A DNA stretch of 16,512 nucleotides from CAZGMJ01 sp964526785. Its GTDB lineage: Bacteria; Planctomycetota; Phycisphaerae; Sedimentisphaerales; Anaerobacaceae. The position numbers and the translations under genes were made by a program. Location: positions 1 through 16,512 of the forward strand of contig CAZGMJ010000091.1 of the NCBI GenBank assembly GCA_964526785.1, read 5' to 3'. Shown piece after piece: positions 1-7,248 of this stretch (the stretch's first letter is position 1; each line of letters begins with the position of its first letter). The notes below the pieces were generated by a model, which saw nothing but the letters and a program-made list of their open reading frames with translations, had not been told where the DNA came from and did no database searches.

Positions 1-29
1 CTGGCTGCTGAAAAGAAGGTTGCATAGTC

Positions 30-1277
30 GTGAAACTTATGAAATGCGGTACTAGCACCATCATGGCAGGCAAACGAAAACAACCAAGATTGCGGATTGA
101 TGGCAGTTATTACAACGCCAAAGTCTACACCCCAGCCGGCAAGAGAACCCAAGTCAGTTTCGGCCACGTTGATGACCGACCTGAGGCGGAGGTCAGGGCG
201 GTTTTTGCCAGATGGTTGGAGCTGTATGCCAACGATCCCCACACCGTGTTTTACTACGATAGCCCCTACGATGCCGTTAGAGAAATCATCAGTCCCACAA
301 AAACCATTACCGTCGGTGAATTCGTCAGAGCATACAGAGAACGGGCAGAGCGGGAGTTGCATAGAACCCGGCAAGGATTAGAAAGCCCTGACCTGGTCAA
401 GATTCGAAGAGCCGAGATCTTTCTCACTCCTTACAGCAAGTGGAAAGTTGCCAGTTTCGGTCCAGACCAACTCAGAAGAGTCCAGCAGGCTCTCATCGAA
501 CACGAGTATGTCCATGGCAAGAAGACCAAGCACTACACGCGCAGGGGTATCAACGATACAATAAACTATATCAAGACTATCTGGAAATGGGGACTAGGCA
601 GGCAACTCGTAAGAATTGAAAACATTCAGAGTCTTGAAGAAATAAAGCCCTTGTCCACGGGATAGAACGACGTGCACGAGAACTCCAAACGCAGGAGAGT
701 GACGGAGGAAGAATTCTTCAAGGTCGTTAAGGTTGTCAGCCCAGTCATCTGTGATATGCTAAAACTTGTATGGTACACGGCGATGCGCCCATACGAAGTG
801 TGCGAAATGAAACCTACAGATATCCTCAAGGACGATCCTGACTGCTGGATCTATATTCCCGGTCGGCACGAATCACCCTTCGGCAATCATAAAACAACAC
901 GTTTTGAACGCGTGAGAGTAATCCCCTTAACCGCAGAATCGCAGAAGATACTGAAACCGCGACTCAGAGATATTGAGCTCAACGAGTATCTTTTCAAGCC
1001 AACTGAAGCAACAACAATCATTAATAGAAGAATCCGGGATAGATATGATCACAATAGTTTCTGTCGAGCCGTGAAGCGGGGCTGTATGCGAGCCAATGTA
1101 GATGTTTTTGTTCCGTACGACCTTCGTCGCACAAGCGCCACAGGGGCAAGGTCGATTCTAGGCAAAGAAGCAGCGAAGGTCCTGTTAGGGCATACCAAGA
1201 CAGACACTACCGACATCTATCTCTTGGATGAAGTGCAGGAAGCCATGAAGGTCGCTAAGCTGTTATCTCAGAAATGA
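30..1277 (+). pseudogene. Tyrosine recombinase/integrase interrupted by one in-frame TAG
   Basis: A site-specific recombinase of the phage-integrase family, which would cut and rejoin DNA through a 3'-phosphotyrosine. The first part (30-665) holds the N-terminal arm-type and SAM-like core-binding regions. The second part (from GTG 672) is in the same frame and holds the catalytic domain. In that second part one can see the first catalytic Arg (TAMRPYE, R39), a YDLR motif (Y149/R152, with Tyr in the usual HxxR His place), GH (G173-H174) and the nucleophile Tyr (TDIYLL, Y183). The two halves are separated only by TAG at 663-665 and two further sense codons, so this is one gene with a single nonsense codon, probably from CAG. 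GTG 30 has AAGAAGG about 10 bases upstream; ATG 63 (MAGKRK) is an alternative start. Reinitiation at GTG 672 would give a catalytic domain without DNA-arm binding. The gene is probably inactive unless the stop is suppressed. Confidence 0.85.
663..665 (+). other. In-frame amber codon splitting the integrase
   Basis: TAG sits between LSTG and NDVHENSK, in the linker joining the core-binding and catalytic domains. The reading frame is unchanged on both sides and there is no indel. A CAG-to-TAG transition is the simplest explanation. Real genes in the window end with TAA, TAG and TGA, so recoding is unlikely. Confidence 0.8.
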
Positions 1278-1423
1278 TCCTGGCAAAGCCTTGCAGGTTA
1301 GCCGCAGTGGACGGCAAGACAGCAAACTCGACGCTGTGCAGGCTTGATTTGCCAGCAATCAACAATCTACTATCGGTCAACAAGCAAATCCCAAACGCGC
1401 CTGCCGAACACCGCAGCGGTCTA

Positions 1424-1717
1424 TTACACCTTACTACCACACTCCCTGCAATACCGCGAATTCCCAATCACCCGCTTGTCACAAACCGGACACCTGCGAA
1501 TCAAGCCAGCAGCCCTGCTCTTGGGGCTGACCAGCAGCAGAAGCAGAACGACAATTATGGTGATCGCAGTGCCCGTCAGGTATTCCGTCCGGACGTATTT
1601 GGCCCAGTCCACGATGCCCTTCTCGGCCAGCCAGTTCGCCACGAATAGGATGTTGCCCAGTAGGAGAATCGTTCCAATCATCCCAAGCACAATCATCTTC
1701 CGAATCGTCAAAGTCAT
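1424..1717 (-). CDS. Small two-TM protein with C-terminal zinc ribbon
   Basis: A 97-residue protein of unknown function, probably in the inner membrane. Two hydrophobic stretches are visible (about residues 8-28 and 47-63), separated by a short polar loop (EKGIVDWAKYVRTEY). A C-terminal zinc ribbon follows, with CPVC (C76, C79) and CREC (C90, C93), the usual double-knuckle layout of zinc_ribbon-type proteins. The start ATG at 1717 is chosen because GAAAGGA lies about 6 bases upstream; a longer frame to 1750 lacks support. The gene is convergent with the integrase and divergent from the CRISPR locus, so it is its own transcription unit. I recognise the architecture but not a named family. It could be cargo of the same element as the integrase. 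Confidence 0.7.
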   Translation of the reverse strand: MTLTIRKMIVLGMIGTILLLGNILFVANWLAEKGIVDWAKYVRTEYLTGTAITIIVVLLLLLVSPKSRAAGLIRRCPVCDKRVIGNSRYCRECGSKV

Positions 1718-1750
1718 TTTTGTTCCTTTCAAATTGAGGTTCACCACCAT

Positions 1751-2282
1751 TCAAGAATGTAGCGCCGGCCGTGCTTGAGCGCAAGAGCTTTTCTGAAAGA
1801 AATCTGGCGAATTGATGTAAGTGGTGCGGGGTGGCGCACTTAGGAGGTCACGAATTATGGTCACATTGGTGACTTTGTAAATGAGGAGGAATCTCAGTAT
1901 ACCGTCTGACGGCAGCGGGCGAGCGACGGAACTGCGGTGTATTGCTGCTGATTGATGTGGCAAGATTGGCAGAAGACTGCTGGAGAACGGACACATATGT
2001 GCGATATTGACGAGGTTGAGCGGATTCATCGAGCGAGTACAGTGGCTACCGAAACGGGGGTGGCTTCGTTCGATTTTTCCTGGACTGCGATGAGGGCCCC
2101 AGTACAATAGGTATGATCAGTGAAGAATGCCGGGCGGACGAATATGTGGCACAGTGCTGTCGCGGTAATTGCGAATGCGGCGGGGTGCGTGAGACCCGGC
2201 CCCAGAGAGAAAAGCAGTGAGGCTGCTGGCAATGGCGGAATCGACATTGAGATTGCCGGTCGTAGAAACGGGAGACTGAAAC
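1751..2282. other. About 530 bases with no confident gene
   Basis: No reading frame here resembles a known protein, and the overlapping frames on both strands have no convincing starts. A 35-codon frame at 2113-2220 (MISEECRADEYVAQ..., containing a CC/C/C cluster) is open but has no clear ribosome binding site. A weak sigma70-like pair (TGGACT 2081-2086, TACAAT 2103-2108, 16-base spacer) precedes it. The stretch may be the eroded upstream region of an older cas operon. Confidence 0.4.
1846..1873. promoter_or_regulatory. GGTCAC direct/inverted repeat cluster, possible operator
   Basis: GGTCAC occurs at 1846-1851 and again at 1859-1864. The second copy forms an inverted repeat with GTGAC at 1869-1873 (GTCAC-ATTG-GTGAC). 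This is the size and layout of a dimeric regulator site, in the gap between the minus-strand membrane-protein gene and the cas locus. No regulator is identified, and a chance palindrome is possible. Confidence 0.25.
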
Positions 2283-2390
2283 ATGCCTTCTCAGGGAGAG
2301 GATTACTATGCACGCAGCCTGGAGGGAAAGCCGCCGAAACAATGGCAGCGGCTGGAAGGACTGTGTTTCCGGCGTATTCTGAAATGCTAG
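2283..2390 (+). pseudogene. Remnant of a cas3 N-terminus (HD domain start)
   Basis: A 35-codon frame starts at ATG 2283 with GGAG eight bases upstream. Its first 25 residues contain YYARSLEGKPPKQWQRLE, which matches the recurring start of Cas3 HD domains (YYAHSxxGxPxxxWQxLxxHL, by recollection of the family). After RLE the similarity stops: no DHL and no HD-domain body follow, and TAG arrives ten codons later. The Tyr-Ala-His-Ser histidine, an HD metal ligand, is Arg here. The fragment lies about 130 bases upstream of cas8e, where a type I-E (or I-C) cas3 normally sits. I read it as the stump left when cas3 was deleted. The match is short and made by eye, so an unrelated small ORF remains possible. 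Confidence 0.5.
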
Positions 2391-2406
2391 CGGATAATCG
2401 AGACAA

Positions 2407-2436
2407 TTGTAACCACCAATGACAGGTAAGGATAAT
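2407..2436 (+). promoter_or_regulatory. Candidate sigma70 promoter of the cas operon
   Basis: TTGTAA (2407-2412) and GATAAT (2431-2436) are separated by 18 bases, about 90 bases upstream of the cas8e start. An 8-base palindrome ACAATTGT (2403-2410) overlaps the -35 box. It is the best-placed candidate for the operon, but support is by motif only. Confidence 0.35.
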
Positions 2437-2523
2437 TACTGGGCTGCTGTGCTACCCACGGGGACGGAGTATGGGCAAACACGAGGGTTTTAGGGCTGTT
2501 TTCTGAGGACAAGCGAGGTACGC

Positions 2524-4278
2524 ATGAATTATAACCTGCTGGACGAAAAATGGATTCCGGTACTCTATTGCAACGGAAGGTACCAACGTGTCGGGCTTCA
2601 TAAGGCCCTCAAGGAGGCAGGACAGATTCGTCAAATAGCGGCCAGCAATCCCATGGACAGGGTGGCGATCCTACGCTTTCTGTTGGCCGTGCTCATGTGG
2701 TGCAAAGGGGAGGCGAAGTCTGCCCTCGCGGCGTTGGACCAGAAGAGCGCCGATATACCGGAGAATTGGCTGGCTAAACTGAAAGAAAACAAGGCCGCGT
2801 TCAATCTGCTGGGCGACGGTAAGAGATTCTATCAGGACGAATTGTTGAAGGGCAAGGAATCTCGGCCCATCGGCGATCTGCTTGTCGAGTTCCCTGGAGC
2901 GCATTCGGTGAATCACATGCGCCACGTTGTGCATAACAGTTCCTACGGGTTTTGCCCCGCGTGTTGCGCAATGGGAATCTTGCGGCTTTCGGTCTGGGCT
3001 CCGGCCAACAGGTTTTATCCCGCATCAGTCAACCCGGGCTCTGCGGCCTACGCATTTACTGAAGGGAAGAACCTGTTCCAGACCCTGTACGCGAATCTTC
3101 CAGAAACAAATCCTCAAGCTGACCAGGCTCCATGGCTGGGCAACGACCAGCCGAGTTCACCTGGCGCAGTAGCGAGGCTTGCCTGGCGGCCCCGCAAGTT
3201 ATGGCTGAATGTAGGGAGCGAGAATGGGCCTTGTGCAAACTGCGGCTGTTTGGGTGAGCTTATCACCAGCCTGTGCAACGAGAAGGGGTGGACCACCCCC
3301 ATCACCACGGGCCAGCAATTTGGTAAGTATGTGCTAGATGAGTTCCAGAAGCTCAACTATGAATACAAGTCCAAAGCCACAGATAGACGCAAGCTGGCGA
3401 ACAAGGTCGTCAAGGTCGCCCCTGTCATTCACAAGTGCCGGATGAAGGCGCTCTCGCGAGCCGATTCCAATGTGGCGCATGCGCCCAAAGACGAGGACCC
3501 TGCCGCGGAGATTGCACGAGTCTTCGAGCAATTGTACACGGCGGGCTGCCATAAAGCCGTCAAGGAGCTGACCAAGAACCCCACGAAGGCAGAGAAACCC
3601 ATGCTTGATCAGCAGGACACGCAAGTCAAAAAGTTCTGGGATGAGGATCCGCACCTGCTGAAAGATACGGAAGCTCTCGGCTTGCCCGACTTGAAAGCGG
3701 ATGCTGGCATTCAAGCAAGCAGGTTCTGGCGCGACGCCCTTCGTCTTCGCGGTCACCGCCAAGGCAAAGTATCCGCCATCGGTCCCGTAGTAAACAAATT
3801 TACGTTTCAAGACGCGACAAGCGTGTCCGTTCCGAATACGGCGGCTAATCAGCGTGTCAAACGCTCCGCAAGCATTCGCGACGGTCTGCGCGGACTCGTC
3901 AAGTACACTACGCCCAACCAAAAGACGGGCAAGGACAATCACCGCGAAATCGAGGCCGCAGTTGTGCTGTTGACGGCCGACGCTGAGGCACGTGTTCGGA
4001 CCGCGCTTGAACAGCCTGCAGCAACGGCGCAAACCGACGTCGAAGCGGACAGGAAGTTTCTGCGTGCAATCTACGAGCCGGTCGTCGAACAAATTGTCGC
4101 ATCAACCGCCAAGGGCTCGCCTTTGCGCCGCCGCGCGGCGAAAGATCACGCGAAGGTCTTGCTGAACAAGAAAATCAAAGAGCTGGTTGAGAAGCCGGAC
4201 TATCCATCGAACGCAGGCACACCTGCAGCCGTGCCTGGCAAACCGAAACGTGGCCGCAAGAAGGGAGGCACAGAATGA
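2524..4278 (+). CDS. cas8e: Cas8e (Cse1/CasA), large subunit of type I-E Cascade
   Basis: The large subunit of the type I-E crRNA-guided complex; in the family it reads the PAM and helps open the target DNA. The N-terminus (NLLDEKWIPV, a hydrophobic RFLLAVL helix at about 51-57) is the classic Cse1 opening. Two Cys pairs, CPAC (C144/C147) and CANC (C237/C240), form the expected zinc site, and the WLGNDQ and WRPRKLWLNV segments lie between them. At 584 residues it is longer than E. coli Cse1 (~502), mainly from a lysine/arginine-rich C-terminus ending in KPKRGRKKGG. ATG 2524 has GAGG five bases upstream. It is the first intact cas gene of the operon, and its TGA overlaps the cse2 start (ATGA). 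In canonical systems this subunit recruits Cas3, but no cas3 is present, so its recruiting surface may be free or changed. Confidence 0.93.
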   Translation: MNYNLLDEKWIPVLYCNGRYQRVGLHKALKEAGQIRQIAASNPMDRVAILRFLLAVLMWCKGEAKSALAALDQKSADIPENWLAKLKENKAAFNLLGDGKRFYQDELLKGKESRPIGDLLVEFPGAHSVNHMRHVVHNSSYGFCPACCAMGILRLSVWAPANRFYPASVNPGSAAYAFTEGKNLFQTLYANLPETNPQADQAPWLGNDQPSSPGAVARLAWRPRKLWLNVGSENGPCANCGCLGELITSLCNEKGWTTPITTGQQFGKYVLDEFQKLNYEYKSKATDRRKLANKVVKVAPVIHKCRMKALSRADSNVAHAPKDEDPAAEIARVFEQLYTAGCHKAVKELTKNPTKAEKPMLDQQDTQVKKFWDEDPHLLKDTEALGLPDLKADAGIQASRFWRDALRLRGHRQGKVSAIGPVVNKFTFQDATSVSVPNTAANQRVKRSASIRDGLRGLVKYTTPNQKTGKDNHREIEAAVVLLTADAEARVRTALEQPAATAQTDVEADRKFLRAIYEPVVEQIVASTAKGSPLRRRAAKDHAKVLLNKKIKELVEKPDYPSNAGTPAAVPGKPKRGRKKGGTE

Positions 4279-4844
4279 GCCAGACCACTTTATACATCAA
4301 GAGGCTTTCAGACTTGCAGGAAGGCGAGCGCTCGCGGCTGCGCCGTCTGGCCGGGCGGCCGCTCGACGCAACGCTCCAGGGATTTGACCTCTTCACGGGT
4401 CTCTGGTGGCCACTGCGGAAGAAAAGTCCGGCGACCCCGCGCCGGGAACCGTCATGGCTTGTGGCCAAACTTTTCGGCACGTTCAACGTCCCGCACATCC
4501 GGCCCGATTCAGGCGCGGGGCCATCTTTGCCTGAAGTCCTGGGCCGCGGCGAACCGCACGACGAGGAGGGCCGCAAGCGCTTCCGAACGCGATTCGACGA
4601 TCTGCTTTGCTCGTCCCTGTCGTCTCTGGAGCCGCATTTGCGTTGGGCGCTGGGAGAGGTCGCCCAAGTCGTTGCCGGACACTTGCCGCAAGTGAGGGAT
4701 GTGAAAGGTATCGACTGGGTGCGACTCCTCGACGATATCTCCATCTGGGACCGGGGGAAGGAGCATCGCCGCAGACGCGATGTTCGCGACATCTGGGCCG
4801 AGACGTATCTCAACGCTACTAATTCAAGAAAAAGGAGGGCATAA
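4275..4844 (+). CDS. cse2: Cse2 (CasB, Cas11e), small subunit of Cascade
   Basis: A 189-residue helical small subunit that, in type I-E complexes, lines the belly of Cascade as a dimer and steadies the displaced strand. Recognisable family features are WWPLRKKSP near residue 50, SLPEVLGRG at about 80, the RFRTRFDDLL helix, and IDWVRLLDDISIWDRG near the C-terminus. The length is normal. It starts on the ATGA overlap with cas8e, so translation is likely coupled. Its last codons contain AAAGGAGGG (4831-4839), a strong Shine-Dalgarno that serves the next gene, cas7e. Confidence 0.9.
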   Translation: MSQTTLYIKRLSDLQEGERSRLRRLAGRPLDATLQGFDLFTGLWWPLRKKSPATPRREPSWLVAKLFGTFNVPHIRPDSGAGPSLPEVLGRGEPHDEEGRKRFRTRFDDLLCSSLSSLEPHLRWALGEVAQVVAGHLPQVRDVKGIDWVRLLDDISIWDRGKEHRRRRDVRDIWAETYLNATNSRKRRA

Positions 4845-4846
4845 AC

Positions 4847-6019
4847 ATACTCATCGAAATCCACATGATCCAGAACCACAGCCCGGCGAACCTGAACCGG
4901 GACGATCTTGGCGCGCCCAAGACCTGCATCTTCGGCGGCGTCACCCGGGCGCGCATCTCCAGCCAGTGTCTCAAACGGAGCATTCGGCGCAGCCCGGAGT
5001 TCGCGGTTGCTTTGGAGAAGGATGGCGGGGTGCGTACACGGCGGCTGATCGAGCTGATCGCAAGAGAAGCGGCTAGAGAAGGCAAAGAGCCGGATGAGAA
5101 AGATCGCAAGGCTATCCGGAAGGTCTTCGAGGACGGAGGAGTCCCCCTGAAGAAAGACGATGACACTTTCGAGATATTATTCTTCCTGCCTTAATCCGCC
5201 ATCGCCAAAATGAGTGAGGCTGTACGGACGGGAAACGGCGATCTGGGCAAGAATTTCGCCGAGATCATCGCCAAGTTCGTCAAGACACCCGACATCGCAC
5301 TTTGCGGCCGTATGACCGAGTTCGAGGCCAAGGGGCCTTTTGCGAGCCTCAAAGGCAAGTTTACCGTCGAAGCTGCGCTCTCCGCCGCTCATGCCGTCTC
5401 GACTCACGCGGTCGTGAACGAGGTGGACTACTTCACCGCTGTCGACGACGTGCCTGGCCAAGACGCTGGCGCAGCACACGTCAACGAGGCCATGTTCAAC
5501 TCGGCCTGCTTTTACAAGCATTTCGTCATTGATTTCAAGCAATTGAAAGAGAACTTGGCGAACGATGTCGATCTCGCCAGTAAGACAGTACGGTCCTTCC
5601 TGGAGGCAACCACTAAGGCCAACCCCTCTGGCAAGCAGCACGCATTCGCGGCATTTAATCCGCCTGACGGAGTTCTGGTTGAGGTCAAAACCAAGTCGGC
5701 CACGCCCGTCAGCTACACCAATGCCTTCGCCGATCCGGTGCCGGAAAAGTCCGAACGCGGTTTGATCGGCGAAAGCATCGCCAGACTTGGCCAGTACGCC
5801 TACGATCTCGCTACAAGTTACGGCATCGAGGCCGAACGTTTCTGGTTCTCGCCGGGAAGACGCTACAGCTTATCTTGCATTGACACTGAGAAGAAAGAGC
5901 ACGAACAGGAACAGTCCGTGGTCGGCACTCCTAACGAATTCAGCAATTTCGAGGAGTTCGTTAATAAGGTCATGGCCACAGTGCCGAACAATGCGAAATC
6001 GACAGGAGCCACATCATGA
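4847..6019 (+). pseudogene. cas7e: Cas7e (Cse4/CasC) backbone gene with ATA start and in-frame TAA
   Basis: Cas7e makes the six-copy backbone of Cascade along the crRNA spacer. The N-terminus reads LIEIHMIQNHSPANLNRDD and IFGGVTRARISSQCLKRSIR, and the C-terminal part has typical Cas7e sequence (VEAALSAAHAVSTHAVVNEVDYFTAVDD; FNSACFYKHFVIDF). Two lesions are visible. The canonical first codon (4847) is ATA, not ATG, although the Shine-Dalgarno AAAGGAGGG ends 7 bases before it; the next ATG (4865) lies 25 bases away. An in-frame TAA (5192-5194) falls between FFLP and SAIAKM, with the frame intact on both sides, most simply from CAA (Gln). Reinitiation at ATG 5210 would give a 269-residue fragment lacking the thumb/N-terminal strands. 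The full frame (390 codons) is normal for the family. Loss of Cas7e should abolish interference unless the stop is read through or is an assembly error. The gene ends in an ATGA overlap with cas5e. Confidence 0.85.
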
Positions 6020-7248
6020 GCGCCGCAGGAAAAAATACGATCTTCTTGCGTCTAGAAGGTCCGCTTCAAGCTTGGGGTGATCCGTCGAAGTTCGTGATTC
6101 GCCGCAGTATGGAGACGCCGACAAAGTCGGGCGTACTCGGGCTGATCTGCTGTGCCATGGGATGGCCACGCCAGAAAGTTGTTGACGACCCTATCCCTGA
6201 CGAAGGTTTGCGCGACCTTGCACAGAAGTTTATCAAACAACGTGAAGAAGGTAAGGACGAACCTCGTATCGCATTGCTGGACCTCCTGAACACCCTAACG
6301 ATGGGCGTACGCATCGACAGATCCGGCATGCGATGGTGGGATTACCATACCGTCGGGGCCGGTATCGGAATGACAACGGCTGCGGGTGGTCTCAAAACCG
6401 GCGCGCAGGGCACGCTCATCACCCGTCGGGAATACCTGGCCGACGCCAGCTTTCTGGTCGCGTTACAGGGTGATCCGATGTTGATCGAGGAGGTCGCAAA
6501 GGCATTGCTATCCCCGAAGTGGACGTTGTATCTCGGCCGTAAATCTTGTCCTCCGAGTGTGCCAATCTTGACAGAACCGCGCGATCGTAAAGCATGGACC
6601 AACCCGATGTTAGTCGAAGGCGATGTGAAGGCGGCGTTGGAGAAAGTGCCGTGGCATCCCCGCTATCAAAGCGATGCGCCTCGCGATCAGCACGGCAAGC
6701 CCTTTGACAACATCGACTTGTCGTGCCTGATCGAGTGGCGAAAGACAAAGGGCGACGATATCGCGCCGGCTGAGGCCGAAGTCTGGTACGATGTTCCATT
6801 TTCATTCGCTCCGCCCGTGCATCATCCGCGGTTTGTTATTCGCAGCGCACTCAAGGTGAAGGTCGGCAACGCACTTCAGCGTCGCACACCGCCACCACCT
6901 CGCCCACGGGCCGACTACAGCAACAGTGAATACAAGAAGCGGCGTGTGGAGCGATTGGAATCCGACCATGGCCTGTGTATCTTCTGCAAGTTACCCGCAA
7001 CAACAGTTCAGCATGTTACGTATAGCCATGCAGGAGGAGACGAAGGAATTGAGGAGTTGCGCTCTCTGTGCCGCTTATGCCACGACGCGGTCACAATGAT
7101 AGAATATGGTCTGGGCATGGGTCTGGATCGGATCAATCCTGAAGACAAGCAGTGGAGAGAGAAGATCATCCAGAAGCGAGACGAGATCATCAGGTTCCGC
7201 TCACTGCAAACGCGGCGGCGTAAGCTTGCTGCCCAGGAGGTCGAATAA
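6016..7248 (+). CDS. cas5e: Cas5e fused to a C-terminal HNH nuclease domain (Cas5-HNH)
   Basis: Residues 1 to about 275 are Cas5e, which caps the 5' handle of crRNA in Cascade: FLRLEGPLQAWG, TPTKSGVLGLICCAMGW, WWDYHTVGAGIG, a GRKSCPPSVP segment, and the end strand VPFSFAPPVHHPRFV. E. coli Cas5e is ~224 residues; this protein has 410. A Pro-rich linker (RRTPPPPRPR, 289-298) leads to an HNH domain at about 310-362: CIFC (C321, C324), VQHVTY (H333 as general base), GIEELRSLCRLCH (E347, C352, C355, H356). A basic helical tail follows. The layout follows the VHHxTY...DLxxLCxxCH class of HNH, but Gln332 replaces the usual Asp/His metal ligand, and Thr360 stands where a further His is often found. 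No cas3 is present, which matches the described Cas5-HNH type I-E systems, where the complex itself cuts DNA. ATG 6016 has AGGAG 7 bases upstream and overlaps cas7e. Confidence 0.92.
   Translation: MSAAGKNTIFLRLEGPLQAWGDPSKFVIRRSMETPTKSGVLGLICCAMGWPRQKVVDDPIPDEGLRDLAQKFIKQREEGKDEPRIALLDLLNTLTMGVRIDRSGMRWWDYHTVGAGIGMTTAAGGLKTGAQGTLITRREYLADASFLVALQGDPMLIEEVAKALLSPKWTLYLGRKSCPPSVPILTEPRDRKAWTNPMLVEGDVKAALEKVPWHPRYQSDAPRDQHGKPFDNIDLSCLIEWRKTKGDDIAPAEAEVWYDVPFSFAPPVHHPRFVIRSALKVKVGNALQRRTPPPPRPRADYSNSEYKKRRVERLESDHGLCIFCKLPATTVQHVTYSHAGGDEGIEELRSLCRLCHDAVTMIEYGLGMGLDRINPEDKQWREKIIQKRDEIIRFRSLQTRRRKLAAQEVE
6946..7101 (+). other. HNH (beta-beta-alpha-metal) nuclease domain coding segment
   Basis: This marks the part of the Cas5e gene encoding the HNH core, residues about 311-362. 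Two CxxC knuckles flank the active site and would hold a structural zinc. H333 and H356 are the catalytic/metal histidines by position. It is in frame with Cas5e with no stop or start between them, so it is a true fusion and not two genes. Confidence 0.85.

Noticed and set aside
1278..1423. An imperfect hairpin after the integrase (around 1278-1296) as a terminator
   Set aside because: The stem is short and bulged, and no T-run follows on either strand.
2120..2422. A 100-codon plus-strand frame upstream of cas8e
   Set aside because: No ribosome site or recognisable sequence, and it overlaps the better-supported cas3-like stump in another frame.
3334..4092. A 252-codon minus-strand frame inside cas8e
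   Set aside because: It is a shadow of cas8e; the product has no recognisable family and cas8e is unmistakable on the plus strand.
4175..4879. A 234-codon minus-strand frame opposite cse2
   Set aside because: Arg/Ser-rich shadow of cse2 with no family match.
663..5194. Alternative genetic code reading TAA/TAG as Gln
   Set aside because: Many intact genes here end with TAA or TAG at normal family lengths and overlap the next gene's start, so these codons act as stops.
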